Source: Pseudovibrio sp. M1P-2-3 (lineage in GTDB: Bacteria > Pseudomonadota > Alphaproteobacteria > Rhizobiales > Stappiaceae). Taken from it: a stretch of DNA of 64,000 nt. A program made the translations under genes and the position numbers. The notes below the pieces were generated by a model. The model saw only the letters and a program-made list of their open reading frames with translations. It searched no databases and was not told the DNA's origin. Below are positions 44,062 through 52,049 of the stretch, piece after piece (the stretch's first letter is position 1; every line of letters begins with the position of its first letter). The stretch covers positions 443,001-507,000 of the forward strand of contig NZ_JARRCW010000001.1 in assembly GCF_031501865.1 (NCBI RefSeq), written 5' to 3'.

Positions 44062-44868
44062 TTGAACTTACATAGCGTGGATTTAGGGCAGCAGACCGCC
44101 TTTTCCATGGCAGATATTTCCAAGCGGTTCGACAATGATGTGGTGGCCGTGGACGGGTTTTCGCTGCATGTGAAAAAAGGTGATTTCGTTTCCCTTCTCG
44201 GGCCTTCCGGTTGCGGAAAGTCAACAGTTTTGCGCATGTTGGCCGGACTGTCTTCACCAAGCAGCGGGCAAATCAACTGGCCTGCATCGTCCTGTCAAAC
44301 CTTGGGGCACGCAAAAGCTGCCAGCGAGCATGCATTGTCTTTTGTTTTTCAGTCTCCCACTTTGATGCCGTGGGCAAGTGTTTTCGACAATGTTTATTTC
44401 CCCCTCAAAATCTCTAGGGTATCTAAAGCCCTCGCGAAGGATAGGGTTATGGATGCCTTGGAACTGGTGGGGCTGGAGGATGTGGCCAAAAGCCTCCCCT
44501 CGCAGCTTTCCGGCGGCATGCAGATGCGCGTTTCCATTGCCCGCGCTCTTGTCACAAATCCTCAAGTCCTGCTTATGGATGAGCCGTTTGCGGCTCTGGA
44601 CGAGATCACCCGCAACAAACTCAATGATGATCTGCTCGGCCTTTGGCAAAAGTTTGGCTGGACGATTTTGTTTGTCACCCACTCGGTTTATGAAAGTGTC
44701 TACCTTTCCAACCGCTTGGTGGTTATGGGACGAAAGCCGGGGCGTATTTTTGAAGATTTTGCCGTTGATGTCCCGTATCCTAGAGGCAAGGATTTCAGAA
44801 CCAGCGCGGACTACGGCGTTTATTGCAAACGGGCGCTGGGCGCCATCGAGCAAGCCCTTACCAACTAA
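44062..44868 (+). CDS. Orphan ABC transporter ATPase (NitT/TauT/ThiZ type)
   Basis: Walker A is GPSGCGKST (residues 47-55), the signature LSGGMQMR, Walker B LLMDEP, and the H-loop VTHSVYE. The sequence is closest in pattern to the ATPases of nitrate/sulfonate/pyrimidine-precursor importers. No permease or binding protein lies beside it, so the cognate membrane part must be elsewhere or absent. The start is TTG 44062 with GGGGAG nine bases upstream; MADISKRF further in is an alternative. The divergent creatininase gene and downstream MarR gene are its only neighbours. Confidence 0.88.
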   Translation: MNLHSVDLGQQTAFSMADISKRFDNDVVAVDGFSLHVKKGDFVSLLGPSGCGKSTVLRMLAGLSSPSSGQINWPASSCQTLGHAKAASEHALSFVFQSPTLMPWASVFDNVYFPLKISRVSKALAKDRVMDALELVGLEDVAKSLPSQLSGGMQMRVSIARALVTNPQVLLMDEPFAALDEITRNKLNDDLLGLWQKFGWTILFVTHSVYESVYLSNRLVVMGRKPGRIFEDFAVDVPYPRGKDFRTSADYGVYCKRALGAIEQALTN

Positions 44869-44971
44869 CAAACTAAAGGTACTGTCACATTAGTTTTACA
44901 GAGTACGGATAAATAGAAAGATATTCGCCTGTCCTTAGGTGCCTAAATTTTATTTATCGGGAAATTTCAGC

Positions 44972-45478
44972 ATGTCTTTCAATTTTCAAAAGTCGTTGAC
45001 CCTGCGCTTGGCTCAGGCCGCCAAAGCACACCGCACCCGCTCAGGGGCGCTTCTTGCAAAGGTCGGTCTACACGCGGGGCAGGAAACACTTTTAAAGCTC
45101 TTGAGCGAAAATGACGGTTATACCATGAGCAGGCTTGCCGAGGATTTGGGGGTTCAGCCGCCAACGGTCACCAAAATGATCAGCCGGTTGTCTGTTCAAG
45201 GGTTTGTGGAGCGTCGTTACTGTACGACGGATGGGCGTTTGACCAAAGTCTACCTCACGGCGCAAGGTGTTCAGTGTATCGAGACCATCGACAAAATCTG
45301 GATGCGCCTTGAAGAGGAGGCGTTTGCCGGTCTGGAAGCAAAAGACAAGCGAGATTTGGAACGCATACTCAATAGGCTGGAACAGAACCTGTTGTCTGGC
45401 GGAGCGGTGCCCACACCGCCAGAGAGTTATTCTGCAACCAAACCTTTAGACTCACTAGAGCATGAACTGGCAGGTTGA
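44972..45478 (+). CDS. MarR-family transcriptional regulator
   Basis: The ATG at 44972 (MSFNFQKSL) follows GGGAAA; an upstream GTG frame is less likely. The 168 residues carry a winged-helix domain, with SRLAEDLGVQPPTVTKMISRL as recognition region and RRYCTTDGRLTKVYLT as wing. The 25 C-terminal residues are a Pro/Ser-rich extension. MarR proteins repress nearby transport or detoxification genes, so the ABC ATPase 100 bases upstream is a possible target, but no operator is obvious. Confidence 0.88.
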   Translation: MSFNFQKSLTLRLAQAAKAHRTRSGALLAKVGLHAGQETLLKLLSENDGYTMSRLAEDLGVQPPTVTKMISRLSVQGFVERRYCTTDGRLTKVYLTAQGVQCIETIDKIWMRLEEEAFAGLEAKDKRDLERILNRLEQNLLSGGAVPTPPESYSATKPLDSLEHELAG

Positions 45479-45531
45479 CCCTTGCGTACCTTTGCAACAG
45501 TTCGCCTGTAGGTCGAAGGTCAAGCTTTTGC

Positions 45532-46083
45532 CTAGGCTTTCGCGTCGGTTTCAATATTATCGAGCAAATATAACAGGTCTGTCGTCCCCACATCTTTGCC
45601 AAACTGGGAGAAAAGGGTGGTTACCTGCCCGCGGTGATGGGTTTGGTGGTTGAAAAAGTGCGCCAGAAAATCTCCAAGCCGCATGGCAAAAGGGATGCCT
45701 TTGGAGTTCACGATCGGAAGAACCGTGGTCAAATGGTCCTCCCTAAGCTCCATGGAAAAATCTAGAATGATTTGGTCCAGCTCCTCCCTGCGTTTTTCCA
45801 GACCCGCCAAATCGGAATAGAGCTGTGCGTCCAACCCCTCGGGGAAAGGGACGGAGTGCATAGAAGAGAGACTGTCAAAGTTTGCCGGGTGATTTGCAAA
45901 GCGTTTCAGCCAAAAAATATCCCCTACAATGAGATGGTTTAAAGTGCCCAGAATGGACTTGAAGAACGCACCGCGATCCTCAACCAGTTGCGCGTGCGTC
46001 AGCTCATGGGCGCTTGCGTGGATTTTTTGATTCATCCAAATGTTATACTCGGCCATTTTTCGAGCATATGCGGTTGATATCAT
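45532..46083 (-). CDS. DinB-family metal-dependent protein
   Basis: The 183-residue four-helix-bundle protein keeps the DinB metal triad: H50 (TLNHLIVGD) with H146 and H150 (FNHQTHHRGQ). Members bind a divalent metal; some act as mycothiol- or bacillithiol-dependent transferases, but in alphaproteobacteria the role is unknown. GGAGATATAC precedes the ATG. It is convergent with marR and divergent from the LacI-type gene. Confidence 0.88.
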   Translation of the reverse strand: MISTAYARKMAEYNIWMNQKIHASAHELTHAQLVEDRGAFFKSILGTLNHLIVGDIFWLKRFANHPANFDSLSSMHSVPFPEGLDAQLYSDLAGLEKRREELDQIILDFSMELREDHLTTVLPIVNSKGIPFAMRLGDFLAHFFNHQTHHRGQVTTLFSQFGKDVGTTDLLYLLDNIETDAKA

Positions 46084-46256
46084 TGTATATCTCCTTATCC
46101 CAAAACGGGAGGTTAAAAGGTCTGAAGAAGCCTTGTATACACAAAGGTGGTAATTCCACGTGAGTTAAACTCTTGCTATACTCTTTATGCTCAGGAAAAC
46201 TCTGGACACTCCGGTTTGGAAATGTCACAGGGAAGAGATGGTGCTGATGATGGGAA

Positions 46257-47318
46257 TTGCACAACGTGGCCAATGATAATAAGCGTTTAAAGCTTGGTGA
46301 CCTTGCTTTAAACTTGGGAGTTTCAACCGCAACCATTTCTCTGGCCCTGCGGGATTCGCCCTTGGTGGCGGAAAAAACCCGAAAGCGCGTAAAGGACTAC
46401 GCCGAGGAAGTCGGCTATATTTACGACCGTTCTGCGGCCTCATTGCGTACCTCCCGCTCCAATATGATTGGCGTTGCTGTTCACGATATTCAGAACCCTT
46501 ATTTTGCAGAGGTCTTTTACGGGCTAGAAGAGGCCTTGTCAGAGGATGATAAAACCATCCTCATCTGTAACCACCGTGACTTGGTGGACAAGCAGGACAA
46601 GTTTGTTGGAACAATGCTCCAGCACCGGGTGGATGGGCTCATCCTGTGTCCTTCCATTGGCACAACGGCAAAGTCCCTTAACAAGGTCATTGCCAACGGC
46701 GTGCCTATGACGTTGGTTTGCCGCGAGGTTGAGGGTGCTAATGCCCCTTGCGTGCGCGGCGATGACTACTTTGGCAGCTACAGCATTACCAAGCATCTCA
46801 TTGAGCAAGGTCATCGGCGTATCGCCATGCTCGGGGGCAGGCGCAAAAGCTCTCCGGGACGAGATAGAAACCGCGGCTGGCGCGATGCGTTGATTGAGGC
46901 TGGTATTAACCCCGCTGATCAGATCGATGTGCCGGAACTGATGACCCAGACCGATGGGCAAAATGCAGTAAAGGATCTGCTGGCTGCACAAAACCGCCCG
47001 ACGGCCGTCATGTGCTTTAATGATCTGGTGGCGCTGGGCGTCATGTCTGCCTCCCGACGGCTGGGTATTGAACCGGGACCAGATCTTGCCATCACAGGTT
47101 ATGATGACACGCAAGGGGTAGAGAACCGCACTCCGGCGCTGACCACCGTGGACAACGGGGCCTTTGAAATCGGGCAGGTTGCAGCTCAGATGATGCTCAG
47201 GCAACTGCGCGGGGAGGCGAGTCCCTCAGGGGAAACCCATATGATCCAGCCAAGCTTGCAAATTCGCGAAAGCGCTCCGGCTTTCGGAACCCGTCTGGCA
47301 CCTTTAGTCAATATATAA
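46257..47318 (+). CDS. LacI-family transcriptional regulator
   Basis: An N-terminal helix-turn-helix (LALNLGVSTATISLALRDSP, about residues 16-35) is followed by a periplasmic-binding-protein-like sensor domain (NMIGVAVHDIQNPYFAEVFYGLEEAL, then RRIAMLGGR and TGYDDT). The 353-residue length is normal. The start can be TTG 46257 or GTG 46266; neither has a strong Shine-Dalgarno. No sugar-use gene is adjacent, so its targets are elsewhere and its ligand is unknown. Confidence 0.92.
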   Translation: MHNVANDNKRLKLGDLALNLGVSTATISLALRDSPLVAEKTRKRVKDYAEEVGYIYDRSAASLRTSRSNMIGVAVHDIQNPYFAEVFYGLEEALSEDDKTILICNHRDLVDKQDKFVGTMLQHRVDGLILCPSIGTTAKSLNKVIANGVPMTLVCREVEGANAPCVRGDDYFGSYSITKHLIEQGHRRIAMLGGRRKSSPGRDRNRGWRDALIEAGINPADQIDVPELMTQTDGQNAVKDLLAAQNRPTAVMCFNDLVALGVMSASRRLGIEPGPDLAITGYDDTQGVENRTPALTTVDNGAFEIGQVAAQMMLRQLRGEASPSGETHMIQPSLQIRESAPAFGTRLAPLVNI

Positions 47319-47409
47319 CTACGGATTTTATGCATTTTTAAAATTTATAGAATACGCTGTTCGAAAGGTCTTGTTCAAAAAAAGATCGAGTAGAAGGATA
47401 GCTAAAACT

Positions 47410-47508
47410 ATGCCGCGTAAATATCCTATATCTGATGATGTAACTGAATTTAAGTTGTTTTGTCTTCTTGCTATGGCTGTTATTGTAGGTATGATTGTAT
47501 TTAACTAG
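47410..47508 (+). CDS. Candidate 32-residue single-pass membrane peptide
   Basis: ATG 47410 opens a 33-codon frame ending TAG 47508. The peptide has a polar front (MPRKYPISDD) and one hydrophobic helix (about residues 15-32, FCLLAMAVIVGMIVF). AAGGA lies about 11 bases upstream, longer than ideal. The layout matches bacterial small membrane proteins, but there is no homology evidence visible. The remaining gap between lacI and the Inh-like gene is AT-rich. Confidence 0.35.
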   Translation: MPRKYPISDDVTEFKLFCLLAMAVIVGMIVFN

Positions 47509-47589
47509 TGGTTTTATAGAGTTTCTATAGATATTACTTATCTATCTTTAATTATAATTTAGTTTGTTTTAGGTAGGCTGGTCCCATGC

Positions 47590-48021
47590 TTGTTGATATG
47601 GGGTGGCTTCATGACAGGTGTATCCAAGTACAATTCGGCTGTATTTTCATTTTTTCTTGTGGGTGTTTGTTGTGGCACCTTGCCGGCAAGCGCGCAGTTT
47701 TACTCTGGCATCTGGTCCATTTTAGACCTTCTTTCAGCCCGGCAATGCACCGTGGTACTTGAAACGGAGCTGGCCCCCGGCGGTTTTGGAAACGCACTCA
47801 GTTTTGAAGGCTGTGCAGGTATCAGCTCATCCTTCTTGCAGGTGAATGCTTGGGTCTGGGCGGATGAAACAGGATTATCCATGATGGACAGCCAAGGGAA
47901 AATGGTCATGCAGTTCGATCAGGACGAGCTGGATGGTTTGGCCTCTGTTCATCCCTCCCGTTTGTTTCTGGTAATGGAGCCGCAAAGAGAAGTCGCTACT
48001 GCGGAAGAAACCCCGTTTTAA
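47590..48021 (+). CDS. Secreted Inh/AprI-like protease-inhibitor-fold protein
   Basis: The ORF starts around TTG/ATG 47590-47611; MTGVSKYN at 47611 is the better start. A signal peptide (to about ASAQ) precedes a ~110-residue domain with two cysteines. It follows the AprI/Inh pattern: GIWSI near the start, CTVVLE, GCAG, then AWVWADETGLSMMDSQGKMVMQF. Inh-type proteins inhibit secreted serralysin metalloproteases in the periplasm. No such protease is in the window, so the assignment is by fold pattern only. Confidence 0.55.
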   Translation: MLIWGGFMTGVSKYNSAVFSFFLVGVCCGTLPASAQFYSGIWSILDLLSARQCTVVLETELAPGGFGNALSFEGCAGISSSFLQVNAWVWADETGLSMMDSQGKMVMQFDQDELDGLASVHPSRLFLVMEPQREVATAEETPF

Positions 48022-48116
48022 TGCTCCTCAGCCCTTTTCCTATGGCTTGAACTGATTATATTACCTTAGAGTTTTGGGGCTTGCCAGCCCCCTTTCAGTT
48101 TCCATAGGAGAAATAG

Positions 48117-49211
48117 ATGTCAGAAGCCACTGACACCCGCGTTCCAGTTACCGTTTTGACCGGTTATCTGGGCGCAGGCAAAACCACATTGCTGAACCGC
48201 ATCCTCACCGAAAACCACGGCCAGAAGTATGCTGTGATTGTGAACGAATTCGGCGAGATCGGCATTGATAATGACCTTCTGGTGGAATCCGACGAAGAAG
48301 TTTTCGAAATGAACAACGGCTGCATTTGCTGTACCGTTCGCGGAGATCTTATTCGTACCGTTGAAAATCTTATGAAGCGCAAGGGTTCATTTGATGCAAT
48401 CCTCGTGGAGACTACCGGTGTTGCAGATCCGGCTCCCGTTGCGCAGACCTTCTTTATGGATGATGATGTGCGCGCGGCAGCCAAGCTGGATGCGGTGGTG
48501 GCAGTTGTGGATGCTCGTCACGTTCAGCAGCGTTTGAAGGATACGCAAGAGGCGGAAGACCAGATCGCCTTTGCCGATGTTATCTTGCTTAACAAGACCG
48601 ATCTGGTGGATGCCGCACAGCTGGCAGCTGTGGAAGCAACCATTCGCAAGATCAACCCTTATGCGGAACTGGTACATACAGAGCGCTGTAATGTGGACCT
48701 TCGGGACGTTCTGGACCGGGGTGCTTTTGATCTGGACCGTATATTGAACCTTGATCCAAAGTTTCTCGAAAAAGCTTCTCACGCGCACGATCATGACCAT
48801 GAATGCGGGCCTGATTGCGATCACGACCACGACCATGATCACGATCATCACCACCATCATGATCACGATCATGAATGCGGGCCTGATTGTGACCACGAGC
48901 ACCATCATGAAGACCCTCATTCCGTGCGTTCCATCTCGCTCAAGGGCGGCGATTTGAATCCGCAGACTTTCTTCCGCTGGATTAATGAGGTGACGCAGGT
49001 TGAGGGGCCAAATATCTTGCGCCTTAAGGGTATTATTGCGCTTAAAGACGATCCGCAGCGCTACGTCATTCAAGGCGTGCATATGATTGTTGAAGGCGAT
49101 CACCAGCGCGAATGGGGTGCGGATGAAAAGCGCGAGAGCCGTTTGGTCTTCATCGGTCGCAACTTGAAAGATGATGCACTCAAAAAAGCTTTTGAAGCCT
49201 GTGCGGCCTAA
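48117..49211 (+). CDS. COG0523/CobW-family GTPase metallochaperone
   Basis: The N-terminal G domain has Walker [10 protein letters not shown] (16-24), the metal-binding CxCC as CICC (C69-C72) and NKTD near residue 160. A His/Asp/Cys-rich loop occupies about residues 222-268, with two copies of ECGPDCDH. A CobW C-domain follows. Members insert or deliver zinc, cobalt or iron; the long His loop points to zinc storage or transfer. ATG 48117 follows AGGAG. The WD40 gene starts 9 bases after its stop, an arrangement common in Rhizobiales, so the pair is likely one operon. I see no Zur box. Confidence 0.93.
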   Translation: MSEATDTRVPVTVLTGYLGAGKTTLLNRILTENHGQKYAVIVNEFGEIGIDNDLLVESDEEVFEMNNGCICCTVRGDLIRTVENLMKRKGSFDAILVETTGVADPAPVAQTFFMDDDVRAAAKLDAVVAVVDARHVQQRLKDTQEAEDQIAFADVILLNKTDLVDAAQLAAVEATIRKINPYAELVHTERCNVDLRDVLDRGAFDLDRILNLDPKFLEKASHAHDHDHECGPDCDHDHDHDHDHHHHHDHDHECGPDCDHEHHHEDPHSVRSISLKGGDLNPQTFFRWINEVTQVEGPNILRLKGIIALKDDPQRYVIQGVHMIVEGDHQREWGADEKRESRLVFIGRNLKDDALKKAFEACAA

Positions 49212-49220
49212 GGGGGAAAT

Positions 49221-50195
49221 GTGACTGTAATTGCTCCTTTGGAAGCGGAAGGCTATGTAGTCTCCGCACACTTTCTTGGCGATACTGCCGCATTTGCGGT
49301 GGGGGATGGAACGGTTCGCTTTCTCGGTGGTCCAGAAGCGCTCACGCCCGTTTATAAAGACGGGCTGCTCAGTGCTGCCCGCACACAAGATGGAAAAGCG
49401 CTTGTAACCGGTGGCGGGGATGGCAAAATCTTTCGTGTGGAAGCGGATGGGTCCGCAACCTTCATAACCGAGCGCCCGCGCAAGTGGATCGACCTTTTAG
49501 CCTGTGGCCCGCAAGACGCCATCGCCTTTGCCTCTGGCCGCACCGCTTGGGTGCGCCTGAAAAACGGAGAGGAAAAGGAATTCGTGCACCAGCGTGCTGT
49601 TGGTGGCTTGGCCTTTGCTCCAAAGGGAATGCGCCTTGCAACTGCCCGCTATAACGGTGTTACTCTTTGGTGGGTGAATGCGGCGGGTGACCCGCAGGAA
49701 CTGCATTGGGATGGTGCCCATAGCGGTGTGATCTATTCGCCCGATGGCAAGTATGTTGTCTCAACCATGCAGGAAAACGCCCTTCACGGCTGGCGCTTGA
49801 CCGATAGTCAGGACATGCGCATGACAGGCTACCCTAACAAAGTGAAATCCATCAGCTGGTCCGCAAAAGGAAAGTACTTGGCAACATCTGGGGCGGAAGC
49901 TGCCATTTTGTGGCCATTTACCGGTAAAAACGGCCCTATGGGGCAGCAGCCCTTGCAGCTTGGTGTGCGCGGAGACAGCTCTGTTACGCAAGTTTGCTGC
50001 CACCCCAAAGAAGACATGCTTGCCATTGGCTATCAAGATGGCATGATCATGGCTGTTCGTTTTGGTGATAACGCCGAAGTTCTTCTGCGCCGCCCGGGTA
50101 ATGGGCAGGTCACTGCAATGGATTGGGATAAAAGCGGAACGAGGCTGGCTTTTGGGACAGAAGAAGGAGCCGCGGGTATTATTTCGCTGACTTAA
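49221..50195 (+). CDS. WD40-repeat protein partnered with CobW
   Basis: The start is GTG 49221 after GGGGG, only nine bases from the cobW-type stop. The 324 residues form about seven blade-like repeats with GDGKI, SPDGKYVVST and WSAKGKYLATSG motifs, a beta-propeller. There is no signal peptide, so it is cytoplasmic. Its constant pairing with the CobW-type GTPase suggests it is a scaffold or a client/partner in metal delivery. That is inference from gene order. Confidence 0.85.
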   Translation: MTVIAPLEAEGYVVSAHFLGDTAAFAVGDGTVRFLGGPEALTPVYKDGLLSAARTQDGKALVTGGGDGKIFRVEADGSATFITERPRKWIDLLACGPQDAIAFASGRTAWVRLKNGEEKEFVHQRAVGGLAFAPKGMRLATARYNGVTLWWVNAAGDPQELHWDGAHSGVIYSPDGKYVVSTMQENALHGWRLTDSQDMRMTGYPNKVKSISWSAKGKYLATSGAEAAILWPFTGKNGPMGQQPLQLGVRGDSSVTQVCCHPKEDMLAIGYQDGMIMAVRFGDNAEVLLRRPGNGQVTAMDWDKSGTRLAFGTEEGAAGIISLT

Positions 50196-50213
50196 GAGCG
50201 TATGTTTATAGTC

Positions 50214-50249
50214 CAGCCTTGGGGTGTGCCTGTAAACATCCCAAGGCTG
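50214..50249 (+). terminator. Hairpin after the WD40 gene
   Basis: CAGCCTTGGG (50214-50223) and CCCAAGGCTG (50240-50249) form a perfect 10-bp stem with a 16-base loop, 18 bases after the stop. The T-run is poor. It overlaps the upstream part of the next gene's leader. Confidence 0.55.
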
Positions 50250-50273
50250 TGAAGTTTGACAGGGGGTAAGGGA

Positions 50274-50762
50274 ATGATCCGAATTCTAGCGCTTTTATGC
50301 GGCATAGGGCTCGCAGTTCTTGCTTCCCAGCTTCCCGAGTTTTCCCAGCAATACCGCCAGCGGCTTGGCGGGGCCATTGATGCGCTGGAGGAAGTGAAAC
50401 GCGCGTTTATGCAAGATGCCCAGTTCCTGAATTTGAGTGTGAACGAGGCTTTCGTCTATATGTCACGCAGTCCAGATGGCTTCATTCGCAAACGTGGTGA
50501 AAGCGTTGCCAGTGCGCTTGAGCGTCTGGAGGCCTTGAAAAAACAACGCGCTGACATGAATGGAGCAAAGCCGTTTGAACGGATCTGGCTGTTTTTACGT
50601 GCTCCGGATATTGCACTGAGCAAAGCCACATTGCACAACTTCGAGCCAGCTCTCCCGATTACAATTGAAGGAATTATAAGTGCGGGACTGGGCTTCATTC
50701 TCGGATTTTTTACTATTCGTTTTTTGGGGCTTATATCTAGAAGAACGAAAACTTCCAGATAG
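50274..50762 (+). CDS. DUF2937 family membrane-associated protein
   Basis: The start is ATG 50274 with GGGGGTAAGGG directly upstream. The 162-residue protein has an N-terminal hydrophobic segment (MIRILALLCGIGLAVLASQ), then LPEFSQQYRQRLGGAIDAL, the signature of DUF2937 proteins. A charged helical middle and a C-terminal membrane helix (about 134-152) complete it. The function is unknown. It follows the cobW-WD40 pair on the same strand, but a hairpin separates them. Confidence 0.75.
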   Translation: MIRILALLCGIGLAVLASQLPEFSQQYRQRLGGAIDALEEVKRAFMQDAQFLNLSVNEAFVYMSRSPDGFIRKRGESVASALERLEALKKQRADMNGAKPFERIWLFLRAPDIALSKATLHNFEPALPITIEGIISAGLGFILGFFTIRFLGLISRRTKTSR

Positions 50763-50925
50763 CCGCAGAGGCGCCTTTACCGTACTCTTGAAAAGAGTCG
50801 ACATTGATATCTGGTAAATATAGATATTAAATTTCTTTCATTAAATAATGCCAATTTCTTATCTTTAATGACTCAAGTAAAGATAAATATTTAAATCATA
50901 AGAAAATATTATATCGGGATCTAAA

Positions 50926-51918
50926 GTGAAATTAATTTTACATATAGGCACTCCCAAAACGGGAACATCTTCAATTCAAAAAACGTTGAAGAATAATTCT
51001 CAGCTGCTTGCAGAGAGGGGGTATTGCTATCCTCTGTTCGGGAGCCATGATAACCACAATATCTGTGCCTCGCCACTTCTAAGGAAAATACAAAGGCAGT
51101 ACTCAAGCCTCAACGCTATCAAGCTATCACAACAATACTGGGCGTCTATTTCCAAGCAGGCACTCTCCAGCAAAGCTCACACTCTTGTTTTGTCCGGTGA
51201 ACACTTTTTCAGGCTGTATAATGTGGATGCCTGGAAAGATATTATGGAAAAATATCTGTACTTTATTTCTGAAGTGGAAATTGTTGTTTACTTGCGAAAA
51301 CCCTCTGACTTTTACCTTTCCTATCTGCAGCAAAGCTTCAAGTCGGCCAACAGAATTGTTCGTCCAACAATGTTGAAATATGGGAATAGTTTACAGAACT
51401 GGGAGATGTTTGGGGAACTCAAACCAAGGTTATTCGCCAAAGATGCTTTGGTCCAAGGTGATATTATCGCTGACTATTTTAAGCACTATCTTCCAGACGT
51501 GTACAAGTCTCCTAAACTGACCCACTACACGCAAAATGAAACCATTTCGGCTGAAGGAATGCAGATTTTACTTGAGTATCAAAAAGTATCCTATGAGAAA
51601 GGTAAACCCAAAAACCAGACGAGAACCCGAAAGCTGCTGAGTGAAATTAAAAAGGCTGAGCGGAAAAAAGGAAAATTCGATTACTACACGAAGCCCAAAT
51701 TGCACCAGAGGGTTTCAACGGTAATTGATAGTGATAATGAAGATGCACACTACATCTATGACAAGTATGGGGTAGATCTGGGCACTCTGGACTTAGATAA
51801 AAGTAATTATAGAATGCAAAAGTTCACGGATCTCGAACAGTTGATTACGGTTGACCAGGAGAAGGTGAAGGAAATTAATTTCTCCATAATGAATAAGTTG
51901 ATTGAAGCGGTTGATTAA
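50926..51918 (+). CDS. Sulfotransferase-like protein 2
   Basis: The GTG start at 50926 gives LILHIGTPKTGTSSIQ (K11-S15), the 5'-phosphosulfate-binding loop of sulfotransferases. Near residues 84-90 is LSGEHFF, and near 108-125 VEIVVYLRKPSDFYLSY, the counterpart of the 3'-phosphate-binding part. The arrangement matches the gene at 26166, so the two are paralogs. The C-terminal part is Lys-rich. The gene is clearly AT-richer than its surroundings. It lies 131 bases before a glycosyltransferase of a glycolipid-type family, so its acceptor could be that product (hypothesis). The protein is cytoplasmic. Confidence 0.75.
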   Translation: MKLILHIGTPKTGTSSIQKTLKNNSQLLAERGYCYPLFGSHDNHNICASPLLRKIQRQYSSLNAIKLSQQYWASISKQALSSKAHTLVLSGEHFFRLYNVDAWKDIMEKYLYFISEVEIVVYLRKPSDFYLSYLQQSFKSANRIVRPTMLKYGNSLQNWEMFGELKPRLFAKDALVQGDIIADYFKHYLPDVYKSPKLTHYTQNETISAEGMQILLEYQKVSYEKGKPKNQTRTRKLLSEIKKAERKKGKFDYYTKPKLHQRVSTVIDSDNEDAHYIYDKYGVDLGTLDLDKSNYRMQKFTDLEQLITVDQEKVKEINFSIMNKLIEAVD

Positions 51919-52049
51919 AGTTCATCTCCTGCGCCTGTAACGTATAGGCGAGTGTAAAAGTACTTTAAGGTTCCCCCTGTAAGAACATATGGTCTTCTAT
52001 CCATTTGGAATAGCCATCTTCTATATGTCCACTTACATTCCGGGCGCCT

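Noticed and set aside
48387-49388. 333-codon minus-strand frame across cobW
   Set aside because: Antisense to the His-rich CobW gene; the apparent Met/Val/Ile runs derive from the His/Asp codons.
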